Shown piece after piece: positions 24,601 through 49,079 of a stretch of 64,000 nt of DNA (the stretch's first letter is position 1; every line of letters starts with the position of its first letter). Location of the stretch: positions 10,346,501 through 10,410,500 of the forward strand of contig NC_092193.1 in NCBI RefSeq assembly GCF_043641665.1, written 5' to 3'. The DNA comes from Enoplosus armatus (taxonomy: Eukaryota > Chordata > Actinopteri > Centrarchiformes > Enoplosidae). The notes beneath the pieces were generated by a model. It had not been told where the DNA came from. It searched no databases and saw only the letters and a list, made by a program, of their open reading frames with translations. The position numbers and the translations under genes were made by a program.

Positions 24601-27600
24601 TAATGTTATCTCACAGACTACTTCACTACAATACTTAGCTAATCATGTCTTCAAATGTATTAGTATCAAATAATATTTCTGTAGGGACTGATTGCCCTCT
24701 TGTTCCTCCTGTGTGACTGAGCCCAAGATGAGAGCTATTGTAGGGAGCGTTAATACAAACCAGATGTTAAACTTGTGTCCTCAAAATGAATGGGCCTATT
24801 GGGAAACCAAGGCGAGTCTCAGGGGACATTCCTCTGGAGGCTAAGCTGATTGGTTCATATTGAAACAACATGGCCAAGATAAACTGGGATTTCAAGAAAG
24901 GGGGTCTCTGGACGCTAGAGTCTAAAATAAATCGTTAGGGCTAAAGGAGGAGCTTAGCTCATCCTCTAAGGAAAACAGTGAGTTTTGCAAGTGACTGACA
25001 CACATGATGACTGTGGCGCCAGGCAACCTCGGTCTACGGCCCAGTTGTGGGCTGCATGGGAAGTGGAGAGCATCAGGGGCCATGCTTCTTTTGTGCTGAT
25101 GTCACAAAGCTGCAGGGTATTACTTTTTCCAAATTGTTGTATTTATTTTCCCCTCACGACTTGACTGTTTTTGGCAGGGGGAAAGCTAGAGCTGAAATGG
25201 TCTCGTAAAGACAAAGATTACTCTTATGATCACAAATTTAAATGCAGCTCATTTGTTTAATTTTGCATAAAGGCATCAAAGGTATCATGTGTGACTTGAA
25301 CTTTGCAAACACAACTACATCTTGATCTGTTTACTTTTTAACTCAGTACCGTGTTCTTTGGTTCATGGGGCTGAGATCATGTATTTCACAAAATATCAGT
25401 TTAAATGAAGTTTTTGAAGTGTTTGATTGCTTTTTGTCCCTAGCTGATTATCATTTAATACAGTTTTATCTCAGGGGCTTTGCTTTCATATTTTCAAGAT
25501 TCAAAGATTTATTTGTCGCAAACACAATTGTACACAGTACAGTGTGCATTGAGATACTTAATTACCGCAGACTGTGCACTGGGAAAGTAAAATTGAGAAC
25601 AAAATAGACATTAAAAAGTACTCCTCATGTTGTATGACAACAAGCAAACAGACTGTTACAGCTTGTTTTAACTTGTTCCAGGAGGAGTGAGAGGATATGT
25701 TCTTTCACTTGTATAACTCAATAGGGATGTTGACTCTCATTAAAAGCCCATATCAGCAGTGAGGAGATAAACTCAAATCGAGGCTTGCTCTTGCAGAGTG
25801 GACGTCCACTTTGTTTTGGACCTCATGTGTGGGATAAAAAAACAAAAACTCTCAAGGTCACAATAGTGGCATTTTAATTACCATCAGCCAGTCATGGAGG
25901 TAATTGCTGGTGCCATGTCCTTTGGTACTCTGAGATGTCAGGCTTCACAAAGAAAAGATCTAAAAAGAGAAGCACGCTTCCACACAATAGCTGGAAAGCA
26001 GGAGTGCGGCGGTGCTTTCCTCTGTCAGTGGGCTGGTCAGCCTGTTTTGTAAGCACTTCCATCCTGTGAAAGCCCCTGGTAGACCTCCACCTGCTAGCTC
26101 ACTACTAGTCTGCTGCAAGTTCTCAGAGAGAAGCGAGCCAGCCTCTCCCCCTCATTTCACTGGCGCCAGCGCTCAATGGGCCCTGCACTTTGATTATTTG
26201 TGTTAACAGTTAATTTAGCACCACAGACACATGTGCCAAAGCTGGCTTCACTTCCTCATGCATCACCAACAAATGTGACTTTTATGAGTTCCTTTTCACA
26301 GGGCCGCCACCCCCCCCTCGGCTAAGTTCTCGCCTGTCGACTCACTCTCCGAAACCCTCTATGGACTCCCCACACACATACACACTCACCCCTGCAGACA
26401 CCATCTCCTCACCTCCTCTTACCTCTCCTCTTTCCCTCCTCCCCCTCATCTCATTTTCCAAACCTCCCGCCTCCACTCGCTTATTTCCTTGGTTAAGCCT
26501 TAATCTCTTCCACATCTTGCCTGCGAGAGTTATTTCTGGCTCCTCTGTTCCCAGTGTTTGCATTATCAGGAATACATTTCATGTCAATTTATTCATTGGT
26601 TAAATACCACAAGAGAGTCGCTCTTTGGGAGATTTGAACTGCAGTTGAAAAGAATGCTTATCCCCCAAAAGAGGGTCCTCTCAACGTTTTCTGACGACTT
26701 TTTCCATTTGGATCTGAGCTTACAAAAATAACTACTGAGGAGGAATCAAAGACATAACTGTTTCATACAGTAAGCTCACTTAAAAAGACATTACAGACCA
26801 CAAAGAATGCATACCTTAATGCAACTGATGATGAATGGCGCTATCATCCAGACTCCTGGCCGAGGATGCCCACTGAACAGAGTAAAGTGTTCCAAATATT
26901 AAGTCAAACCTGAGAGCATGACCTGCACTTTTTCAGTATTAGGTGACACCAAGATATAATCTGCCTTTATGAATACTTCTACCCTCAATACCAAGTGGAG
27001 CCACAGTCTAGTGGGTAGTGGGAAAGGGAGCTCAGAGGACTTTGTCAATGCCTAGTTAGCTTCGACATTGATACTTACAGACTGGGAAAGAACAGTGCTG
27101 AGGGAGCACAAACTAGCCGCACACCGATGAGCTCATGCCAGGACTATGCAAGCAGAAGGCCACAGGAGCCATGGAAATATTTGGACATCTATTTTGCTCC
27201 CCCGCTTGTCTGTAGTGCAATACAGTGCATCATCTTTTGTGGTTGAGAGACACGTTTTCAAGTGGCCAGAGGCAGAACCTTAAAAGGTCGGTCTTGCATT
27301 TTTTTTTTATTGTGTGACTGCATTTCAGCCACTCAGCAGGAGCAAATTGCGACCGCATCCCGACACCGCAGATTCTTCTTCATTAATTCTCCATCCGCGC
27401 CATGTAGTCCATCACTGCTTGAGCATTGATTCATGCGCAGTGGTTCATAATAGCACGCACGCTGTGACGCTGTGTGTTTCAGTCAGACAGAAATGGTCAC
27501 TGCTAGTATCCTTAAGCAGTGTTATATGTGGTGAAACTGCCTGTGGAAACATGTAATTGCTTTTTGCTTTAACATGAGCACACAGGGTCTGGGTCTCTAC

Positions 27601-27715
27601 AGTCAGGCAGCAGTGAGGCATTGAGCTCGCGGAGGTGTCATAAAATCTTTCATTTGGATTATATTTCATCTCTTAAGAGGTTCAAGCCTTGGCTTTAAAC
27701 TAACAGCAGGTGAAT
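24601..27715. other. Intergenic; repeat fragment and candidate non-coding block
   Basis: About 25490-25600 (CAAGATTCAAAGATTTATTTG and onward) resembles a dispersed fish repeat. About 25855-25960 (CATTTTAATTACCATCAGCC, GGTAATTGCTGGTGCC) is a repeat-free candidate conserved block. A CT-rich tract lies at about 26390-26490. Confidence 0.3.
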
Positions 27716-27831
27716 TATAACACTTTACATTAAGCCCCCTATTTAGCATTTATAAGCAGTATAAATGATTAATAAATGGTTTATAACACTATAATGTAGT
27801 TGTAAACAGCTATAAGCAGCCATGCTAGCAG

Positions 27832-28352
27832 TGTGGCCCTAGGGATGGTAATGTTGGTCTGTAACTATTGGATGGATTGCTATTTTGTACAGACACTCAT
27901 GGTGCCCAGAGGATGAATCCTACTGACTTTAGTGATCCTCTGACTTTTCCTCAGTGTCAAAATGAGATTGATATTTGTAGTTTTGAACAAAATTGACTAC
28001 TATTGGATGGATTCTCATGAAATTTACACACATTCATGTCAGCCACAGGATGAACTGCAATCATTTTGGTGATCCCTGACTTTTCCTCATCGCCATCATC
28101 ATACAGTACAGTTTATGACTAAATAACTGCAGAACTAACGACACTCCCATCTGTGTGCGCTGTACTTTGTGTTTAGTGCTATTACACAGATGTTAGTACG
28201 CTAACTCGCTGAACTAGAATGGTGACCACGGTAAACATTAAACATGCAAAACATCAGCATGTTAATACTGCCTTATTGTTAGCATGCTGGCATTAGCATT
28301 TAGCTCAGAGCACCGCTGTGCATAAGCAGCCTCAAAGAGCCGCTAGTGTAGT
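27832..28352. repeat. Interspersed teleost repeat (family C)
   Basis: GGTGCCCAGAGGATGAATCC, CATCGCCATCATCATACAG and GCATTTAGCTCAGAGCACCGC match the order of the 21843-22258 copy. It is flanked at about 27718-27830 and 28865-28945 by inverted ATAACCCCCTAT/ATAGGGGGTTAT-like segments, so it may be nested in another element. Confidence 0.65.
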
Positions 28353-28945
28353 TAGCCTTGTTAAGTGTTTATTAATGTATTTGTAAACAAGTTATTGAGA
28401 TATCTGTAGCTTAAGTTTGGTTAGTAGCTAAGTACCATGACCTAGAGAGCTAGACTGTAATAGTTTGATAATGAGAAATAAACATTGCAAACTTTAAATT
28501 GATATCATTAAATTGATAGCTTTTTTACATAACGTTTACACTTTAATTAAAAATTAAAATGACATGACAGAAAATGTGCTATTGTAATTAAATCATTAAA
28601 TAACATTCACTTGCTAGCTAACAGTACTGTAGCTTAGATAGCTTAGCAGCTAAGCAGCATAACTTAAAGAGATAGACTCGAATATTTGCAAGTTTGATAA
28701 CTGATGATGAAGATGACAAATACACACACACACACAAAAAAAACACTACAAACTTTAAATAATGCAGGTGTGGCATTCAAGTAATTATTTTGAGCTAAAT
28801 TATTAGGAGCATATATTTATTCTAAACAAAAAAAACAAGGAGTTTAGGTTCCATGCAACTAATGTTCTTATATCTGCGTAGAACTACTTTATAGGGGGTT
28901 ATAAATCATTTATTAAGGGTTTATATATTACTTGTTTAAAAAAAA

Positions 28946-29486
28946 AACCCTGTGAGGAAGCTAGGCAAACTTCATTCTCAGTCCCTGCACATACAAAGGT
29001 GAGAGGATGACAAAGTCTATCTTCGGGGGAGGGGGGGGTCACAGGGGAATGACACTCGGCTGACTGAGCTTCTGCACACAGCTCCGGGATTCCCTCCTCT
29101 TCCTTCCCAGTATTGTCTCACATCCTGCAGGGCCCGGCTCTCCTCTCCTCTGCGGCCATCGCTGCCACAATAGCATCAACAGGCAGCGGGCACCGAGGGG
29201 TGACCAGAGGGACACCAGCAGTCAGCCTGACAGGATGTGACACACTTCTCTCAACAATTAATGAGTACAAAAGAAGCGGCTGACACGACATGACAGCTTA
29301 GCATGGCACTTCAGGCCTTAATGGCTCGCTGAGTGGCATCTTCACACCCGGTCATCACACTTGGAAACAAAAATGGCCCATGATGGCAACACGGAAAAGA
29401 CTTGCTAAAATATTTTATTCAACAGGAGGTCGCACTCTTGGAAAAAATGACACTACAATAGGATGCGAAAAAAGACTCATGTTCAG
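28946..29486. other. Intergenic; GC-richer candidate non-coding block
   Basis: About 29060-29370 is complex, repeat-free sequence (CTGCGGCCATCGCTGCC, AACAATTAATGAGTAC). No open frame resembles a known protein. Confidence 0.25.
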
Positions 29487-29901
29487 CAGCAGAAAGTAGC
29501 TAAGTAGTACTGCACTTCAGTAGAAATTTGGGGGTACTTTACTCGAGTATTTGCATTCTATGGTATTTTATACTTCAACTCCACCACATTACAGCAGCAA
29601 ATATTGTACTTTCTACTCCTTTTACTACTTTTACTTTATTTGACAGTTATAGTTACTAGTTATTTTGCAGATTAAGATTTTAGGCCAACATACAAAATAT
29701 ACCACAAATTACACAACAGTATATAAAGTAGTTAATTTTAGTTTCAATTTGCAGTATTAATAATCCAATATTATGATGTAACACTTACAGAGACCATTCT
29801 GCTGCCTAATGAGTACTTTCACTTTTAATACTTTAAGTACATGTTGCTGCTAATACTTCTGTTCTTCTGCTTAAGTAAAATCTGAATACTTCTTCCCCCA
29901 A
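29487..29901. mobile_element. Family B element, nearly full length
   Basis: It runs from GAAAGTAGCTAAGTAGTAC to TAAAATCTGAATACTTCTTC. The interior has TTCAACTCCACCACATTAC and AACAGTATATAAAGTAGTT. The extreme ends are eroded. Confidence 0.6.
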
Positions 29902-31534
29902 AGTGCATGGCTACCTGTATAGCTATAAGGAGAATTATTGCAACGTCTTTGATATAACACCATCTTCCCAAATATCATAAAATAGCCAAGAAAAACAGCC
30001 TTGCCATTACTAATTTCAAAGCAAAGATATTTATTTGTCGGAGAGATAAAACATTCAACAAACTAGTATTGATATCCTCTTTCCCCAGTGACTCTTTGGC
30101 CTCAGTAAATGAGCAAAAGATCTGAATTTCTGCCTCCTCTGGCGTTTTCTGACTGTGAACAGCAGCTTTCTCAATATTAATAATAATATTACCGATGGCA
30201 CCACTGAAGGAGAGGGATTAGTGCTCATACTGCTGAATGAGAAGTCACCGCTTGGCTGGTATACATGTGGGATTTGACTTGACTTTTCTTTAAACACAGC
30301 AAATGGGAAGCCAAAAATCTTTTTCATTTAAGCGCAATTAAGTGGATCCCAGAATCACTGGCTCCAGCATGCCGCCGAGGCTTTTTTTTCCAGGTTTTAT
30401 TACCCATTTCCTCTCCCTTGCGCCAGCAGAAGGAATGCTCACTTTTCTCTCACAAAGCCACATTTCCAACGCCAGAATCACACAGGGACCACCATGATTA
30501 AGTGCAAGCCAGTGCTTCCCTAAACATGTGAGACATTATAGACCCCCCCCTCCTCCTCCAAACACTGGAGAAGTGTTGTGTTCCAACATTTATGTGAAGT
30601 AATTAAAAACATCCACCAGTAATTTAATAGTTCTCACCAAGTAGAGACATGAAGTCTACACAGTTTTTTCACTCTGTATAAATAACCTGGAATGCAGTGA
30701 GTACACAGACAGACGATTTGGTCGTTTTTATTTTTTTTTCTTCCTGCTTTTTGCAACATTTTGTAAGAAGCCCTGTTCTGTGTCACTTTGACCCGAGACG
30801 AGGTTGTGCAGTTACAAGCAACACGCTGACTTTTAAATTTGTGTTCCAGATAGCGTGATCCATAGATCATACGCTGACAGCACATTCAAACCAAAGCTTT
30901 CCTATAACTTGATACTGTCATTCTGCGAGTCTTATAGTCTAACATCAGTGAGCATAAAAATGACCTCGAGCGCTTGCTGCGGCAGCGTATCCAAATGTGG
31001 ATGGCTCTGTGAAGTGCATGTCAATAGCCCAGAGAGCCGGCAGTGCAACAAGACATGTGTTTCCAATCTGTCTCTTTTCTCACAGCGAGAGAGGAGGCCA
31101 TTCATCTATCTCACTGTAAATACAGCACTTAAACACTCAACAGACACACTGTTTCCCAAGCCCCCCAAAAACTGTCCATGTGGGTAATTAACTTAAGCAA
31201 ACAGTGTTATTGTTTCTGATTAAATAATACATTTCTCCATCTTTAGTTATTGGTTAAACCTGTGCAATATTTGGATCAAAACCTAAGCAAAGCATGCTAA
31301 GTTCATTGTTTCTTAAAAATCCTCTGTTATTTTTCTAGGATGTTTGTTGGACTGTAATGTGGGTGCAGAGAGCATGGCATTCAAGACCCTGGGGAAGGTG
31401 AACAACAAACCTCATTTGTTTTGGCTAAGAAAATCTCATTTAATTGATAAAGGAAGTTGAAGACTGGTGGCCAATTTTCTGGTTTTGAATTGCTTTGACT
31501 ATTCAACCTGTTCATGATTTGAGGGTCAGGATGA
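29902..31534. other. Intergenic, nothing recognised
   Basis: No supported exon. The frame at 30855-31187 (110 codons) has no recognised similarity or splice context. Confidence 0.3.
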
Positions 31535-32050
31535 AGACACTTAAAGCTGCGCTAATGAACATTTTATTTAAACACTGGATTAAACAACTACGTGTAATGT
31601 GAATGGGGTCATCACTGTGATGAATCCACAGAGAAGTAGCTTCCGACTTACTTAACAGTTCCCCACATCTCTACAGAGCATTTTACCATCTTTCAGCTCA
31701 TTGTTTTGATTTTATGTACCACAACTTTACTATTTTGGTTCACTCGCACTGCTCTCATCAAAAAGAAAAGCTCTGATAAACCCACTGTGCACTCCCTTCT
31801 CAGCACCAAACAGCAGACAGGCACAGTTAGCGACTAGCTGGTGAACATAGCGGAGCAGCTAGAGCCAGACATGTCTCTCAGGAGCTGGTGGAGACCAAAA
31901 CAGTGCAAAAAGAGAGTGAATATTGGACTTACATTCACCAGATGGCCAGAAACACAACTCACAAATGAGTGCTAATGTTGCTCCAAGCCTATTGGATGTG
32001 TAAATAGGCAACTGTTTGCTACCACATTCGCCATATTAACTTTAGAAAGT
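31535..32050. repeat. Interspersed teleost repeat (family G)
   Basis: Contains AGGAGCTGGTGGAGACCAAA, GAGTGAATATTGGACTTAC and TGTTTGCTACCACATTCGCC, a sequence common in fish intergenic DNA. Only one copy is seen in this window. Confidence 0.5.
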
Positions 32051-35000
32051 AATAATATATTAGTGTTGTTTTAAGTTTGTTGCACAAGTGGCCAAAACAA
32101 TCTATTGATGCCGGATTAAAGACAAACTACAGTTCACTCAGAACAACTTAGTCAAGGATGTGTTGGGTTTGAACCAAAGAGAATATGTCGGCAAACATCA
32201 ATACCACTGAAGGATAGAGCCGTAGAATTACAACGCAGTGCAGTACATAATATTTATAACAACAGAGCCCTGAGTATCTCAAAGACCAGTATCCTGTAGG
32301 GTTGGGGGAACTCAGACTCAAGAGCTAGTGTTGCAGACTTGTGATTTCCAAGGTTAATACCAATATGGGTACTTGTTGCTTTAGGTCCTGTGGTGCCAGG
32401 AACTGGATTAAGTTACCTTTACACATTAAAAAATAAGAGACAAATGTCAAATTCTGGCTTATGGGAAACTTTGTAAACGATCATCTTACTTATAATTTAT
32501 GTACTTTTTTATCATTTATTTTAGAGATATTTGACTTGGAGTGATATTATTGGTGAGGATATAGGTACTTATTGTGTTGGTTTGTTGGTAGTATATCGAG
32601 TAGTCACCCAAACATTGCTATCTTTACATTAAGTACTACAATGGAAACAAGTCTTGTGTTATCCTTTACATTTTTGTAGTTGTGTAGTGATTTATTGCCC
32701 CCCCCCCCTCTCACATAAACTAAATCTTTTGTCACATTTGGTTTTATTTTTTAATCTGAAGCCACAGATTTCATGAGCTCTCTTGTGTACATGTAAGTTT
32801 TGACGAGGACTTAAAGAATGGTGACAAATGGGGTTCCTCATGAAGACAGGCACCTTCTCCCTTCGGTGGCCATAAAGAAGACAAAGCTTTTTACAGTATC
32901 AACAGACGCAAGACATGACCTTTGGCCCCTCAGGGCAAAAGGTGAGAGCTCTGGGAGCAGAGGCCTGGTTCCAGCAGTCTGCCGGCAGACAAGACGTATG
33001 TCGTCCTCACCACATTCCTTCCCATCTTAGATCACCTAACAGCTCCCTCCGGCTCTCTGCCTTCAGTCCCTTCCAACCCAAAGCAATATAACTCTTTATT
33101 TTTGCCCGGATGGCACCTTATAAAGAAACCAAAATAAACCGGGTGGTAGAAGTGTTATAAGCTCAGTGAGCTTCCAGCATTGCTTCAGCTGGTGCTTTGG
33201 TGCAGGTGCCTGAGTTTGAAATTCAGATTAGTCTGATGGGGCTGGAGGTTAAATAGTCAGGATTTCCTACTTCCATTCAATTGAGATTCTCCAAAAACGT
33301 GTAGTTATCATGAGCAAAGGTTCGGAGAAGTCTACTCTGGAAATACATGTGGTGAATAAAGGAATAAGCCTGTGTAACCTGGGGCTGTCTCTTTTATATT
33401 TGGGGATGACTGTGCTGCCGAGTGAACTGGCTGCAACACAAGCCGCTTCTGATTTCATATTCATGACTTCCGAGAGGAGTGGGGGAAAAATAAACAAAAC
33501 AACACGCAGGGAGAGTATAGCTGATGGAGGCTAGTCCCATATACTAACTGTCACTTCTAGAAAGTCAAATCTCATATTGCTCAGACTGAGGAAGAGCAAG
33601 GTCATCCTCTGCAGCAAACACTGACTCATCTCACACCCACACTCGCACAAATTGAAAGAAGAAATCTTGCTCGCATTCAGACATCTAATGGCTTCATAGT
33701 ACAAATGCTGCCTTACTTATCCATCGACGTGCCCAACCTCAATGGCCTCATGAGGACACACGGGGACACCAGCAAAGAGCCCTTGTGACAGTAGCCTACA
33801 AACAGCTGGGCTGTAGTTCCCTACAGCAAACTGCAAAGCACGTCACTTCTCTAAAGAATAATGACAACATGCACAAATGGAGCCTGGAAGCATCACAGTG
33901 GTACTGCCTTTTCAGACAAGTCATGTCCTCTAAACAGAAGCCCCGACACAGAGCCCTGTCAAGGACATACATGAGTGTGGAGCGCCCTCTAGGGGACAGA
34001 GCTCTGTGTTGATTGGACATGGAGAAGCAGTCAAGCGATTGCAGTGCAACCAAATACACATCAAAGCTCACACTATGCAAATGTGGTTTGAAAATGAAAA
34101 TAGCTAAAATTTGTGACTTTTGATATGCAAATGCTGCATATATGGTTGATTAATTCCTAAAGTTCACAATCCAAGTATGTTTTCTTTCTGTATATATATA
34201 TGTTGCTTTATTACTTGTGCTCATACAAGTGTATATAAAGTAAAACATACAGAGACAAGATGCCTTTGTGGGTCTATTTATCTTTATGCAAGTCAGCTGT
34301 CTTGAGATTACATACACTATAAAGTATGTGACCCCAGTAAAATCTTGTTTCTTCAGGGGGTATTTTTGAATCATCACCAACTCTCAACTCAAGCTCTTGC
34401 CATGTTGCAGTGACAGTGTTGCTGTGCGGGTCAACGTGGCCGACAGACGTGTGCTCGTCCCAGCCCCCGAGACAAGACAAGCTGCCCCAAGTCAGGCTCT
34501 GCTGCAGCGAGGGAGATATACGGCCAGGAGGTCAAACAGGTCGAATGTGGAAGCCACCACAGTTCATCATTTTTAGATGTCACAGAGACACACTGTCTTG
34601 AGGCCTTGAATGCTTTTGAGGACACAGATTCATCAAGAGTTGTTTACAAAGAGGGCCCTGCAGCTTTCAAATTCAACATCCATCTAATTCCCAATATTGG
34701 GTCAATGTCACAAGCTCTGGATGCAAGAAAAAACTGAATTGATGGTACATTTATTTCTTGCAGCTGGTCCATCAAATATTAATCCTCATGAAATAAGTTG
34801 AGTCTGGTGTCAGTGGATAATGGGAATGTAAAATGCCAGAAATTCTCCCAAAAACACTATTAACCCTCCCTCACAGACCAGATAGTGTCCCGAGCTGTCA
34901 CTGGAACAAAGAATGTGGTCCTGCTCAATTTTGCTGATAAATAAGGTTTAAAATTTTTAATTCAAAAGATGCTTCAGCAACTTAATGTTTAGCAATACAC

Positions 35001-36090
35001 ATTTATTCTAAACAGATAAACAAACTGTGCGTACTAAAGATAGATTGCGCCATCTGCAGTGAATTCCTTTTAAATGCCCATTTGGTTAATTAAACTTTAT
35101 GAATAATCAAACAGCTGAAAAGCAACAGAAGGTCACATTCAGAGGGAACAGTAGCCTTGCTTCTCACAGCCACATTGGATATCTACTAGCAAACACTGTG
35201 CAGTGTTCACAGACTAAAGCAAGAATTACACACAATATGACAAGGTTTGGATGGACTGTCAATCATTAACAGGCTTGTTCATCTAGTAAATATGCCACTG
35301 AATGACAACTGCAGTGTATAATAAATGGCATTTTGATTATATTATTGTAATGAGCACAAGTCACATATCAAATATCTGCAGAGTGGTGTTACCCAGCAGT
35401 TTCATTAACCTGGTTTCCATTACATGGTCCGACAGTGACAGCGAGAGCTTGCTCACAACATAATACATGACTCGTGCTTCCAGTTGCCAACAGGAGTCAA
35501 CTTGTCAGCTAAGGCCCTCTTGTGGGAAAACCAGCAACTGTAGGTGCAGCTGTGGAGTCAAATAAACTTCAACCTTGGGTTTTTGTTTTTGTTTGGGTTT
35601 TTTTTTTTGCAGTGATTTTAATTTCAGAAAATCACAAGTTCATACACCTGCCATTTTCACTAGAAGTTAAATGCAAGGGTTTCAGAACAGAACAGGCTTC
35701 AACGTCTGTTACATGTCAAAGAGCTGCAGAACAGAAACATATTGGTATCGTGTCAAATACAGATATATATATATATATATATATATATCTATAAAAAAAA
35801 TCTTTCTTACCTTGTGACACTACTTTTAGACTACAGCCACAGTTCAATTTTCAGTTATCTGCATGATATTTCAACCTGCTAAATTTGACTAAACTCAAAA
35901 AGTGTGGCTTCTCTTTGACTAGGTATTAGTTACAGAACATGCCTTCAAACACACATCTTGTCATTTATTTCAGTGATCAGTCGTTTGAACATAAAAGTAT
36001 TGGGACTCTGGTACAGCCTCTGCGTGGCCTCATGCTTCCCTCTTCAAGCCCACTCAAGCTGGAACACGTCGAACATAAAAGTCATTGTTA
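32051..36090. other. Intergenic downstream of ube2v2
   Basis: Includes a C run at 32699-32708 and a palindromic TA repeat at about 35761-35790. A repeat-free AT-rich block is at about 35040-35160 (GCCATCTGCAGTGAATTCC, GGTTAATTAAACTTTATG), a candidate conserved element. No exon of a known gene is recognised. Confidence 0.35.
35761..35790. repeat. (AT)n microsatellite, self-complementary
   Basis: AGA followed by alternating TA and ending TCT, so the whole unit is a palindrome able to form a cruciform or hairpin. Confidence 0.9.
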
Positions 36091-36097
36091 AAGTAAC

Positions 36098-36103
36098 TTT
36101 ATT
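36098..36103 (-). terminator. ube2v2: Poly(A) signal AATAAA of ube2v2
   Basis: AATAAA read on the minus strand, about 215 bases past the stop codon at 36319. It is the first canonical hexamer noted downstream, so the 3' UTR probably ends near 36,080. The choice of hexamer is inference; there are no transcript data. Confidence 0.55.
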
Positions 36104-36318
36104 AAAGGCGGATAACTGTGGTCTTGTAGTCTTTTAACTATCTATTCAGTGCTTAACCGCAGGGACATTTTCTTTTTCAATGAGCTATGTAATAAGAAAG
36201 TCCAATCTTGCTCTTGCAGACGATATTGTTGATGTGCGAAGTGAGCCTCTTGATGATTTTACACAATATTTCTAAGAGAGTAAGGTTTAAGACAGAGGGT
36301 CGAAACAATCCATTACGA

Positions 36319-40712
<4,394 letters not shown>

Positions 40713-40800
40713 CTTCTTCAGCCGAGTCCAGAAGCACACAGAACTGTGACATCACATCGGTTAAAACCTAAAACCGACGGCAACATCACACCGGCAGACC
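40713..40800 (-). promoter_or_regulatory. ube2v2: Probable ube2v2 5' UTR and promoter
   Basis: The ATG at 40712 sits in the context AAGATGG (A at -3, G at +4), a strong start context. Just upstream on the plus strand are a CRE-like TGACATCA near 40747 and several CpG dinucleotides. No TATA box is seen, which fits a housekeeping gene. The extent is approximate. Confidence 0.4.
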
Positions 40801-42237
40801 AGAGCACTGCAAGCTGCCCTGTTCACACTCATATTGTTTACTGTTCACCGTCAGTGTAGTCTGAGAGACAGCAGTTACACCACTGACAACTTGAATTTTA
40901 GACTTTTAGCCTCTTGAACATTTAAGCAGGTTTAAAGTCAACAAAGCACGCTGCATTTTTTGTGACATATCCAAATTCACTATGTGCTTTTTACATCACA
41001 TCATCAAAGCAATATGACTCTTTTGTGTCTTTTAATGGCTGCACCATTCCATCAGATGTAACTTTCAGGCTGATATGTTTAAACTCTTCTTCCTTCACTA
41101 TTTCTGTTGTTAGGTTGGTGCACAACTATGTGATGAACACACTTCCAACAAAGGCTGAAGACAGTAGAGGTCTTTGAAGTGTAAGTGGAAGCAAGCAAAG
41201 CAGTATTGGACAACAAATTCAATGATAGTGATTAAAAATCAGAAAAAAAAGGTGAAACAAAAGTTAAGCCAAAGGTGTTGCATAAATGAATTGGCAGTAA
41301 CACGGGAACTGGTTTCACAACAAGCTTGCTGTCAAATTAGTTACATAACAGGAAGGGCCCACAAGAGTAATAATAATACTAAAAACAGTAAAATACATAA
41401 TGATAGTTAGGCCAACAGTTAATTACGCTACTTAGTAGCAACATGTTAGCTTCAGATTTGGCTAGTTTAGCAGAAAATGGATTACACAAACGCTAAATTG
41501 ACAGATCACAAACACAAAGCAGAGTAGGGATTTCTGGCACTACTAAAATTTGCTTTTGAATATTTGCTTGGTTACAAATCACACAAAATTGTGTTTGTAA
41601 CAATGTCGTTAAACTGCAACTGCCACATGGAACTTTGCCAGGAGTAGTTTCCATAGCAACAGAATGTTCAAATGAAACCAGAATAGAAAAGTTGGAATCT
41701 CCACTTCAATTTTAGATGAAGTTTCGTGGGTTAACAAAAAGATTAGAGTTGAAAAGGTTAATTTTTAACAGTAGATGCCTTCTCCCAGAGCGAGTTTGAG
41801 AATTCAGTGTCTTGCTTAAGTAAAATACGACAGAACAAACAAATATCATTCCCATCTTTAACCTCTTCAACCTCACCCACTCCCCTCTGGTTTAAGTTCA
41901 TGTTGCTGCAACCCTCAAACATAATTTACGAAGTTCTTGTGGTGAACCCAAAGTTTCCAAATATACAAAATATGCTGGCCGATTATGAGGTTATGTGTAT
42001 AAAATGACGGACATGTTGAATATTTCCATTTAATAAATATCATAGTTTCAATGAAGAGCTGGAACAGCCTGGTGCGAAACATAATATAATGTATATGTGA
42101 TACTGCCAGAGAGTGCAGATTTATCTGATTTTAACAACGTTTACAGATACTCAGGAAAATATGATGGAATTTAATTCAACTAAAACTTACAACCACTGGA
42201 AACAAGAAACATTCCAAGCATTTTCAGTGAGCAACAT

Positions 42238-42243
42238 TTTATT
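42238..42243 (-). terminator. mcm4: Candidate poly(A) signal of mcm4
   Basis: AATAAA on the minus strand about 520 bases beyond the stop codon. Another AATAAA, inside an A-rich run, is at 42532-42537. Either could be used; the sequence alone does not decide. Confidence 0.4.
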
Positions 42244-42759
42244 TTCCCTCTATTAACAAGTAGTCAATGCAAGCTACAAAGACGATTCAATTCTGTGGAA
42301 ATAATAAGTACTACATTTTCCAGAGTAGAAACCGGATACAAAAGCAACATACTCAACCCAAGACATCCCACAAAACAAGAGAAACAAACTCTCATTCATT
42401 ACAATGTACATAACCACAACTCAGAGGACAGGATTATTGAAAACAGGTAAACAAATGAAATACAAGCACTTTAAATATTAGCTCTTTTAATTCTTTTACT
42501 CTTTTAAAAAGTATTTGCTCTCTTCTCTTTTTTTATTTTTTATAATCACAACAGGACAACCAAGTTTGAATGACTCATGTGGTTATTCTGAATCATGTCT
42601 CTAAATCCGAGGATATTCAACATCTAATCCGCCCAGAAAACATATGGTGGTTTAATTATACAAAACTTTTTTTTTTTTTTTTTTTTACAGAACAAGAAAA
42701 GAGGTCGACACAGGATAGGATTTAAAATAAAAGGACTGTACATAATTACAGGGTGTGCC

Positions 42760-49065
<6,306 letters not shown>

Positions 49066-49079
49066 TGTTGCAGGGATAT

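Noticed and set aside
1..36000. Possible EFCAB1/CLXN or SNAI2 exons expected from tetrapod synteny
   Set aside because: No frame with EF-hand or SNAG/zinc-finger residues was found in this part.
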